A stretch of DNA of 6,752 nucleotides from Gemmatimonadaceae bacterium (GTDB lineage: Bacteria; Gemmatimonadota; Gemmatimonadetes; Gemmatimonadales; Gemmatimonadaceae), in NCBI GenBank assembly GCA_019689955.1, contig JADGGM010000168.1:1-6752 (forward strand), read 5' to 3'. Under the pieces are notes generated by a model, which was given only the letters and a program-made list of their open reading frames with translations, was not told the origin of the DNA and ran no database searches. Positions within the stretch are counted from its first letter, which is position 1. Each line of letters begins with the position of its first letter. This document shows, piece by piece, positions 1-5,363 of the stretch. Position numbers and translations under genes: made by a program.

Positions 1-876
1 CCCAAGCACTCCCTCCACGAACCCATCCCCCCCTTCCCGCCGCAGCAACAACCGCGCCCCGGGATCGAGGCCGCGATACAGCCGCGCCCGCGCTACGAGG
101 CGCCGGCGTACAAACCCGCCGGAAAGCTCCGCGGAAAGGTCGCCCTCATCACCGGCGGCGACTCGGGGATCGGACGCGCCGTGGCGACCATCTTCGCCCG
201 CGAGGGCGCGAACGTGGCGATCGTCTACCTCCCCGAAGAAGAAGAGGACGCGCAGGAGACGGTGCGCGCCATCGAGGACGCCGGACGCCGCGCCCTCCGC
301 CTCCCCGGCGACGTGACCGACCCCGAGTTCTGCCGCCGTGCCGTCGCGCGCGTGGTGAAGGAGCTCGGCGCGCTCGACATCCTCGTCAACAACGCGGCCT
401 TCCAGCAGCATCAGGGCTCGCTCGAGGAAATCTCCGACGAGCAGTGGGAGCGCACCTTCCGCACGAATGCGTTCGGCTACTTCTACATGGCCCGGGCCGC
501 GCTCCCCCACCTCAAGGAGGGCGCGGCGATCATCAACACCGGATCGATCACCGGGCTGGAAGGGCAGAAGAACCTCATCGACTACGCCGCCACGAAGGGC
601 GCGATCCACGCCTTCACGAAGTCGCTCGCGCAGAGCCTCGTCGATCGCGCGATCCGCGTGAATTGCGTCGCCCCGGGCCCCGTGTGGACGCCCCTCAACG
701 TCGCCGACAAGCCGCCCGAGGAGGCGGCGGAGCACGGCGCAGGCACGCCCATGGGGCGCCCGGCGCAGCCGGAGGAGATCGCGCCGGCCTACGTCTTCTT
801 CGCCTCCACGGCCGACTCGAGCTACGTCACCGGGGAGGTCCTCACCCTCCTCGGCGGCGAGACCACGGCCGGCTGA
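1..876 (+). CDS. SDR family oxidoreductase, YghA/general stress protein type (5' partial)
   Basis: This is an NAD(P)-dependent short-chain dehydrogenase/reductase, a soluble Rossmann-fold enzyme. The frame is open to the left edge, so the start codon lies outside; 291 residues are visible. Counting from the first codon in the window, the nucleotide-binding motif TGGDSGIG is at 51-58, NNAA at 130-133, and the catalytic tetrad is Asn156, Ser182, Tyr195 and Lys199 (YAATK). A PGPVWTP motif follows the active site. Before the Rossmann fold is a tail of about 45 residues rich in Pro and Gln (PPFPPQQQ, then PGIE). Such a tail, together with GDSGIG and FGYFYM, is typical of the YghA/YhdF/GS39 subfamily, often called aldehyde or alcohol reductases and linked to general stress. 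That subfamily is usually close to 290-300 residues, so only a few residues should be missing. The substrate cannot be read from sequence. A GTG at 181 lies after the glycine motif and cannot be the true start. Confidence 0.93.
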   Translation, partial: PKHSLHEPIPPFPPQQQPRPGIEAAIQPRPRYEAPAYKPAGKLRGKVALITGGDSGIGRAVATIFAREGANVAIVYLPEEEEDAQETVRAIEDAGRRALRLPGDVTDPEFCRRAVARVVKELGALDILVNNAAFQQHQGSLEEISDEQWERTFRTNAFGYFYMARAALPHLKEGAAIINTGSITGLEGQKNLIDYAATKGAIHAFTKSLAQSLVDRAIRVNCVAPGPVWTPLNVADKPPEEAAEHGAGTPMGRPAQPEEIAPAYVFFASTADSSYVTGEVLTLLGGETTAG

Positions 877-881
877 CGCGC

Positions 882-895
882 CGCGGCCGGCCGCG
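882..895. repeat. 14-bp perfect GC palindrome after the SDR gene
   Basis: CGCGGCCGGCCGCG reads the same on both strands and lies six bases after the SDR stop codon. As RNA it could fold into a 5-bp stem with a CCGG loop. No T-run follows, so it is at best a weak, factor-dependent 3' end structure. In DNA this rich in G+C, short palindromes arise easily. Confidence 0.4.
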
Positions 896-918
896 CCCAC
901 GCGCCGCCGGCCGCGCCC
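886..918 (+). repeat. 13-bp direct repeat in the SDR-antiporter gap
   Basis: The 13-mer GCCGGCCGCGCCC occurs at 886-898 and again at 906-918, exactly 20 bases apart, in the 79-base gap between the SDR gene and the antiporter. The first copy overlaps the palindrome at 882-895. It could be a simple slippage product or an operator-like pair. Nothing in the sequence decides between these. Confidence 0.4.
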
Positions 919-933
919 CTCACTCACGCGCCC

Positions 934-948
934 GGGCACGGACATATT
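934..948 (+). promoter_or_regulatory. Putative promoter of the antiporter gene (leaderless type)
   Basis: GGGCACG at 934-940 is followed after two bases by CATATT at 943-948, an A/T island in otherwise GC-saturated DNA. It resembles a bacterial -10 box. Seven bases separate it from the ATG at 956, so a start site at normal distance would fall on or next to the A of ATG. There is no Shine-Dalgarno sequence between box and start codon, and no TTGACA-like -35 box. The same element precedes holB with identical internal spacing. Confidence 0.55.
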
Positions 949-955
949 ACCGGAC

Positions 956-2965
956 ATGCATGCCGCATCGTCCGCGTCGCCGACCGTGCTCGCCGATCTC
1001 AGTGTCCTCCTCGCGCTCGGCGTCGCGGTGGTGCTCGCCGTGCACCGCCTCCGCCTCCCGCCGATCGTCGGCTTTCTCATCACCGGGATTCTCTCCGGCC
1101 CCTATGGCTTCGGGCTCATTCGGAACGTCCGCGAGGTCGAACCGATCGCCGAGATCGGGGTGATCCTCCTCCTCTTCACCGTCGGCCTCGAGTTCTCCCT
1201 CCCCCAGCTCTTCCGCCTCCGCACCCTGCTCCTCGCCGGCGGCGGCCTCCAGGTCGCGCTCACGCTCCTCGTGACCGCGCTCCTCGCCCGCGCCTTCGCG
1301 GCCGCGTGGCCCGTCGCGATCTTCGTCGGGATGCTCGTCGCGCTGAGCAGCACCGCGATCGTGCTCCGCCTCCTCGCCGACCGCGGCGAGATGGACAGCC
1401 TCCACGGACGCGCCGCACTCGTGATCCTCATCTTCCAGGACCTCTGCGTCGTCCCCATGGTCCTCGTGACCCCGCTGCTCGGCGGCCACGGGGTCACGAT
1501 GGCCTCCATCGCGATCGACGTGCTCAAGGCGGTCGCGTTCGTGGCCGCGGCGCTCCTCGCGGCGCGCGTCGTCGTGCCGCGCGTGCTCCACGCGGTCGCG
1601 GCCACGCGCAAGCGCGAGCTCTTCCTGCTCACCGTCGTCCTCCTCTGCCTCGGCACCGCGTGGGCCTCCGCGCGCGTCGGGCTCTCCCTCGCCCTCGGCG
1701 CCTTCATCGCCGGGCTCGTGATCGCCGAGTCGGAGTACAGCCACCAGGCACTGGGCGAGATGCTCCCGCTGCGAGAGGTGTTCAACAGCCTGTTCTTCAT
1801 CTCGATCGGGATGCTGTTCGATGTGCGCACCGTGCTCGCCTCTCCCCTCGCCGTGCTGGGTGCGCTCGCCGGAGTCGTGGCGCTCAAAGCGCTGGTCACC
1901 TCGGGCGTCGCGCTCGCCCTCGGCCAGTCGCTGCGCGTCGCGCTCGGCGTCGGGCTCTCGCTCGCGCAGATCGGCGAGTTCTCCTTCGTGCTCTCCACCG
2001 CCGGCACCGCCGCGGGGCTCCTCACGCCGGAGCTCGACCAGCTCTTCCTCGCCGTCGCCGTCGGTACCATGGCGCTCACCCCCGCGCTCGTCGCCGTCGC
2101 CCCGCGCCTCGCCACCCTCGTGGAGCAGCGCGCGCCGCGCCGGTGGGTCGAGCGACACTACGGCCTCGGCACGCACCGCGCCCACGACGCGCTCCGCGAC
2201 CACGTCATCATCGTCGGCTTCGGCTTCAACGGACGCCACCTCGCCCGCGTGCTCCGCGCCGCCGAGATCCCCTACGTCGTCGTCGACGCCAACGCCACCG
2301 TGGCCCGCCGCGAGCGCCTCGCCGGCGAACCGATCATCTACGGCGACGCCACCAGCCCGCAGATCCTCCTCCACGCCGGCATCGAGCACGCCCGCGTCAT
2401 GGTCATCGCGATCTCCGACGCCGCGGCCACCCGCGCCACCGTGGCCCTCGCTCGCCGCCTCAACCCGCGCGTCCACACGATCGTCCGCGCGCACTACATG
2501 AAGGAGATCGAAGAGCTCACCGCGCTCGGCACCTCCGAGGTCATCCCCGAGGAGTTCGAGACCGCGATCGAGATCTTCACCCGCGTCCTCCGCCGCTACC
2601 TCGTCCCGCGCGACGTGATCGAGCGCGCCATCCGCGAGGTGCGCGGCGAGCACTACGAGATGTTCCGCACCATGCCCGACGCGGCCACGCGCATGGACGA
2701 CCTCCACCGCTTTCTCACCGACGTCACCATCGCCGCGGTCCGCGTCGCCCCCGACTCCGCCGTCGCCGGCGCACGCATCGCCGACGCGCGGCTCCGCGAG
2801 CGCACCGGCGTCAGCGTGCTCGCGCTCCAGCGCCACGGCGGCGGGCTGATCGTGAGCCCGACGGGCGACGATGAGCTCGCGGGGGGCGACACCGTGCTCC
2901 TCCTCGGCCGCCCGGAGGAGATCGCCAAGGCCACCGCCCTCCTCCACGTGGTCCCGGCCACGTGA
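956..2965 (+). CDS. Monovalent cation:proton antiporter (CPA2, KefB/KefC-like) with RCK domains
   Basis: This 669-residue inner-membrane protein exchanges K+ or Na+ for protons. Residues 10-385 are hydrophobic with about a dozen membrane segments and carry CPA2 signatures: GLEFS at 77-81, LSSTAIVL at 130-137, FQD at 160-162 (the Asp being the likely cation/proton site), ALGAFIAGLVIAESEY at 246-261 and FISIGM at 281-286. A TrkA-N/RCK domain starts near 415, with GFGFNGR at 421-427 and Asp445 at the end of the second strand, a nucleotide-binding Rossmann pattern. A TrkA-C-like domain spans about 590-667. In E. coli KefC the equivalent cytoplasmic loop reads HALESDIEP, by memory; here it is HQALGEMLPL, so the acidic regulatory loop is not conserved and glutathione gating should not be assumed. 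No KefF/KefG-like partner gene is adjacent. The ATG at 956 is chosen because the promoter-like box ends seven bases upstream. Confidence 0.93.
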   Translation: MHAASSASPTVLADLSVLLALGVAVVLAVHRLRLPPIVGFLITGILSGPYGFGLIRNVREVEPIAEIGVILLLFTVGLEFSLPQLFRLRTLLLAGGGLQVALTLLVTALLARAFAAAWPVAIFVGMLVALSSTAIVLRLLADRGEMDSLHGRAALVILIFQDLCVVPMVLVTPLLGGHGVTMASIAIDVLKAVAFVAAALLAARVVVPRVLHAVAATRKRELFLLTVVLLCLGTAWASARVGLSLALGAFIAGLVIAESEYSHQALGEMLPLREVFNSLFFISIGMLFDVRTVLASPLAVLGALAGVVALKALVTSGVALALGQSLRVALGVGLSLAQIGEFSFVLSTAGTAAGLLTPELDQLFLAVAVGTMALTPALVAVAPRLATLVEQRAPRRWVERHYGLGTHRAHDALRDHVIIVGFGFNGRHLARVLRAAEIPYVVVDANATVARRERLAGEPIIYGDATSPQILLHAGIEHARVMVIAISDAAATRATVALARRLNPRVHTIVRAHYMKEIEELTALGTSEVIPEEFETAIEIFTRVLRRYLVPRDVIERAIREVRGEHYEMFRTMPDAATRMDDLHRFLTDVTIAAVRVAPDSAVAGARIADARLRERTGVSVLALQRHGGGLIVSPTGDDELAGGDTVLLLGRPEEIAKATALLHVVPAT

Positions 2966-2975
2966 GCGATGCCGC

Positions 2976-2990
2976 GGGCACGCTTATATT
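2976..2990 (+). promoter_or_regulatory. Putative promoter of holB (same element as upstream of the antiporter)
   Basis: GGGCACG at 2976-2982, two bases, then TATATT at 2985-2990 match the element at 934-948 in both halves and in spacing. It lies in the 31 bases between the antiporter stop and the holB start. The box is six bases before an in-frame GTG (2997) and twelve before the ATG (3003), so the transcript would have either no leader or about six bases of leader. No Shine-Dalgarno sequence is present. This suggests holB begins its own transcription unit rather than relying on read-through from the antiporter gene. Confidence 0.58.
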
Positions 2991-3002
2991 CTCCGCGTGT
3001 CC

Positions 3003-4070
3003 ATGATCCCACTCTACGGCCACGAGGCGCTACGCCGCCGCTTTCGGAGCGCCGTGGACCGCAGCGCCCTCCCGGGGAGCCTCCTCCTGCACGGACCGCG
3101 CGGCGTCGGCAAGCAGCGCCTCGCGCTCTGGCTCGGCCAGCTCCTCCTCTGCACCAGCGAGGGCGAGCGACCGTGCGGCCACTGTCAGAGCTGCCGCTAC
3201 GCCGTCACGCTCGCGCACCCGGACCTCCACTGGTTCTTCCCCCGCCCCCGCTTGGGCGACAGCGACGCTACCGCCGATGAAGTGTTCGACGATTACGCCG
3301 ACGCCATCGCCGAGCGCGTGAAGGCGAACGGCCTCTACCCGCCGACGAGCGGCACCGAGGCCATCTACGTCGCCACCGTGCGCGCCCTCGTCCACCGCGC
3401 CGGCTTCACCCCGACGATGGGCGCGCGCAAGGTGTTCGTCATCGGCGAGGCCGAGCGCATGGTCCCGCAGGAAGGCGCCGATGCCGCAGCCAACGCCTTC
3501 CTCAAGCTCCTCGAGGAGCCTCCCGCCGACACGACGCTCATCCTCACCTCCAGTGAGCCCGGCGCGCTCCTTCCCACCATTCGCTCGCGCGTCGTCGCCG
3601 TGCGCGTCCCGCGCCTCACCGACGCCGATGTGCAACGTTTCCTCGACGACCCCGCCGTGCGCGACGCGCTCGACCGCGCCGGCGTCGCGCGCAGCATCGA
3701 CGACCGCCTCCGCCTCGCCGCCGGCGCCCCCGGCACCCTCCTCGGCACCGCGTCCGACGACGAAGCGTTCGCCGCGGCGAAAGCGCTCCTCGCCGCCGCG
3801 CAGAGCGACCGCGCCCAGCAGATGAAGGCCGCCTTCACCCTCGGCGGCTCGCGCGCGCGTGGATTCTTCTCCGATCTGCTCGACGCCCTCACCGTGCTCC
3901 TGCACCAACGCGCCCGCGACGCCGCCACCCACGGCGACCGGCGCGGCGCCCTCCGCGCCAGCCGCGCGATCGACGCCGTCCAGGAGGCCAAGCTCCGCGC
4001 CGCCGGCAACGTCAACCCACAGCTCCTCGGCGCCGCACTCGTGCGCCACCTCGCGGAGCACCTCGCATGA
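3003..4070 (+). CDS. holB: DNA polymerase III delta' subunit
   Basis: Delta' is the AAA+ subunit of the clamp-loader complex that opens the sliding clamp for loading on primed DNA. From ATG 3003 the protein has 355 residues, against 334 in E. coli. Visible features are the P-loop-like GPRGVGK at 31-37 (followed by Gln, not Ser/Thr, as expected for a subunit that does not hydrolyse ATP), a zinc-binding cysteine set Cys50, Cys58, Cys61 and Cys64, the Walker B-like KVFVIGEAERM at 143-153, and the family hallmark NAFLKLLEEPP at 164-174. The SRC motif of many clamp loaders reads SRV at 195-197. Between zinc module and Walker B lies a loop of about 45 residues (roughly 78-122), longer than in E. 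coli, starting WFFPRPR. The C-terminal half should be the helical collar domain. GTG 2997, two codons upstream, is an alternative start that would make the mRNA leaderless. The stop overlaps the moaC start. Confidence 0.93.
   Translation: MIPLYGHEALRRRFRSAVDRSALPGSLLLHGPRGVGKQRLALWLGQLLLCTSEGERPCGHCQSCRYAVTLAHPDLHWFFPRPRLGDSDATADEVFDDYADAIAERVKANGLYPPTSGTEAIYVATVRALVHRAGFTPTMGARKVFVIGEAERMVPQEGADAAANAFLKLLEEPPADTTLILTSSEPGALLPTIRSRVVAVRVPRLTDADVQRFLDDPAVRDALDRAGVARSIDDRLRLAAGAPGTLLGTASDDEAFAAAKALLAAAQSDRAQQMKAAFTLGGSRARGFFSDLLDALTVLLHQRARDAATHGDRRGALRASRAIDAVQEAKLRAAGNVNPQLLGAALVRHLAEHLA
4055..4058 (+). promoter_or_regulatory. Ribosome binding site of moaC
   Basis: GGAG lies inside the last codons of holB, eight bases before the moaC ATG at 4067. 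It is a normal Shine-Dalgarno core at good spacing and supports this start and coupled translation from holB. It contrasts with holB and the antiporter gene, which have none. Confidence 0.6.
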
Positions 4071-4543
4071 ACGAATTGAGCCACGTCGGCCCCGAAGGGG
4101 ACGCGCGCATGGTGGACGTGTCCAACAAAGAGTCCACCCACCGTTTCGCCCGCGCGACAGGCGTCATCCGAATGCGGCCCGACACCCTCGCCGCCATCCA
4201 GGCAAATTCCGTTGCAAAAGGGGACGTCGTGACCGTCGCCAAGATCGCCGGGGTGCTAGCGGCGAAGCGCACGGCCGAATTAATTCCCCTCTGCCACCCG
4301 CTCCCACTCACCGACGTGCAGGTGGCGCTCACGCCGGACGATACGATCCCCGGCCTCCGCTGCGAGGCCACCGTCCGCACCACCGGACCCACCGGCGTCG
4401 AGATGGAGGCAATGACCGCCGTAACGGTGAGTCTCGTCACGGTTTACGACATGGCCAAGGCCTTAGATAGGGACATGTCGATCACCGACGTGTGTTTGTT
4501 GGAAAAATCTGGTGGCCGATCCGGACATTGGGTCCGCCGCTGA
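4067..4543 (+). CDS. moaC: Cyclic pyranopterin monophosphate synthase
   Basis: MoaC converts the MoaA product 3',8-cyclo-7,8-dihydro-GTP to cyclic pyranopterin monophosphate, an early cytoplasmic step of molybdenum cofactor synthesis. The 158-residue protein is full length for the family and aligns end to end with E. coli MoaC without gaps before the catalytic residues: Lys51 (in KGDV), His77 (in LIPLCHPL, 72-79) and Asp128 (in YDM, 127-129) fall at the same numbers. Also conserved are MVDVS at 15-19, AAKRT at 65-69, TGVEMEA at 109-115 and KSGGRSG at 147-153. The start ATG overlaps the holB stop as ATGA, with GGAG eight bases upstream, so the two are probably one operon. No other moa gene is in the window. 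Its codons are less GC-biased than its neighbours': by eye, 16 of the first 80 end in A or T, against 4 of the first 40 in holB. Confidence 0.97.
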   Translation: MNELSHVGPEGDARMVDVSNKESTHRFARATGVIRMRPDTLAAIQANSVAKGDVVTVAKIAGVLAAKRTAELIPLCHPLPLTDVQVALTPDDTIPGLRCEATVRTTGPTGVEMEAMTAVTVSLVTVYDMAKALDRDMSITDVCLLEKSGGRSGHWVRR

Positions 4544-4573
4544 CGGCACGCCCGTTGCCTCCACACATGCCCG

Positions 4574-4593
4574 CGGGACGGTGGAACGTCCCG
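4574..4593 (+). terminator. Stem-loop between moaC and the transglycosylase gene
   Basis: CGGGACG at 4574-4580 and CGTCCCG at 4587-4593 form a perfect 7-bp GC-rich stem with a six-base loop (GTGGAA), 30 bases after the moaC stop. The following TTCGCCT is only a token T-run, so it is a weak candidate for an intrinsic terminator. It may instead slow polymerase or protect a 3' end. It makes best sense if the next gene starts at 4629, outside the hairpin. Confidence 0.4.
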
Positions 4594-4616
4594 TTCGCCT
4601 ATCCGACACCCTCCCC

Positions 4617-4623
4617 AAGGGGG
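4617..4623 (+). promoter_or_regulatory. Shine-Dalgarno-like sequence deciding the transglycosylase start
   Basis: AAGGGGG ends five bases before the in-frame GTG at 4629. It is a fair match to the anti-Shine-Dalgarno complement. The competing GTG at 4512 lies within moaC, and no purine-rich ribosome binding site is evident just before it. This favours 4629 as the start. Confidence 0.45.
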
Positions 4624-4628
4624 CCGAA

Positions 4629-5327
4629 GTGTTGAAGACGTCCAAGCAGAGCTACGTCCATCGCGGTGATCGCATCCGCCGCAACGACCGAGTGAAGAAG
4701 GTGCTGTTGGTGGTGGGGCTGGTCGTCGCCGTCGCCTTCATCCCGCGACAGCAGCCGCGGGACGCCCAGGCATCCTCCGTGGGTGGCACCTTCACCTTCG
4801 GCCTCTCGGGCGAGGCGCACCGCCTGCGCGCGGAGCTCGACGCCACGAAGGGAGAGCTCGAGCTGGCGAACGCCCAGCTCGCGCGGGCCAGGACGATCAT
4901 GACGTATTCCTCGCGCTACCACGTCGGCGCGGACCTCGCCGGGTCGATCTACGACATCGCCCTCGCCGAGGGGATCGAGCCCGATCTTGCCTTCCGCCTG
5001 GTGCGCGTGGAGAGCGAGTTCAACCCGCGCGCCACGAGCTCGGCCGGCGCCGTGGGGCTCACGCAGCTCATGCTCGCCACGGCCCGCGACTTCGATCCGC
5101 ACGTCACCCGCGAGCAGCTCTACGAGCCGCGCACCAACCTGCGCATCGGCTTCCGCTATCTGCGCTCGCTCATCAAGGAGTACCACGGCGACGTGCGCCT
5201 CGCCCTGCTCGTGTACAACCGCGGCCCCGTCGCCGTGGAGACGCTCCGATCGCTCGGCGTGAACCCCGGCAACGGGTACGACGTGGCGGTCATGAAGGGC
5301 TACACCGGGACCGGCGTCGTGGAGTGA
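4629..5327 (+). CDS. Membrane-anchored lytic transglycosylase (SLT family 1 domain)
   Basis: This protein should cleave the MurNAc-GlcNAc bond of peptidoglycan to give 1,6-anhydro ends, acting in the periplasm from an inner-membrane anchor. From GTG 4629 it has 232 residues. A basic stretch (14-24, RIRR and KK) precedes one membrane segment at about 25-38 (VLLVVGLVVAVAF). Residues 62-89 form a probable short coiled coil or stalk (HRLRAELDATKGELELANAQ). The SLT domain runs from about 100 to 225, with catalytic Glu128 in VESEFNP, GLTQLM at 143-148 and the VYN motif at 195-197. No lipobox is seen. GTG 4512 would add 39 residues and overlap moaC by 32 bases. I reject it because 11 of those 39 codons end in A or T, against 4 of the next 39, and because a Shine-Dalgarno-like sequence precedes 4629. 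Its physiological role (growth, division or assembly of an envelope-spanning machine) cannot be told. Confidence 0.88.
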   Translation: MLKTSKQSYVHRGDRIRRNDRVKKVLLVVGLVVAVAFIPRQQPRDAQASSVGGTFTFGLSGEAHRLRAELDATKGELELANAQLARARTIMTYSSRYHVGADLAGSIYDIALAEGIEPDLAFRLVRVESEFNPRATSSAGAVGLTQLMLATARDFDPHVTREQLYEPRTNLRIGFRYLRSLIKEYHGDVRLALLVYNRGPVAVETLRSLGVNPGNGYDVAVMKGYTGTGVVE

Positions 5328-5332
5328 TCCCC

Positions 5333-5348
5333 GCGCGGTCTCCCGCGC
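5333..5348. terminator. GC hairpin between the two convergent transglycosylase genes
   Basis: GCGCGG (5333-5338) and CCGCGC (5343-5348) form a perfect 6-bp stem with a TCTC loop, in the 36-base gap between two convergent stop codons. The position fits a shared, bidirectional terminator. There is no T-run on either strand, so intrinsic termination would be weak. Confidence 0.4.
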
Positions 5349-5363
5349 CGTCCCGCTCGACCC

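Noticed and set aside
444..1163. A 239-codon + strand frame running from the SDR gene into the antiporter gene
   Set aside because: Arg/Pro/His-rich shadow product that crosses two recognisable genes.
1306..2874. A 522-codon + strand open frame inside the antiporter gene
   Set aside because: The translation is almost only Arg, Pro, Ala and His, the usual out-of-frame shadow in high-GC DNA.
947..2947. A 666-codon open frame on the - strand opposite the antiporter gene
   Set aside because: Its product is low-complexity (Glu, Asp, His, Arg, Gly, Ala) with no domain, and it mirrors a clearly real membrane protein. GC-saturated third positions remove stop codons from the antisense frame.
3030..4061. 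A 343-codon - strand open frame opposite holB
   Set aside because: It mirrors holB nearly end to end, is Glu/Gly/Ala-rich without motifs and has no ribosome binding site or promoter signal.
4277..4286. 10-bp palindrome GAATTAATTC, an A/T island
   Set aside because: It lies inside moaC and encodes part of the conserved run leading to LIPLCHPL, so coding explains it.
4599..5186. A 195-codon - strand frame opposite the small transglycosylase
   Set aside because: No family resemblance; mirrors a gene with intact catalytic motifs on the other strand.
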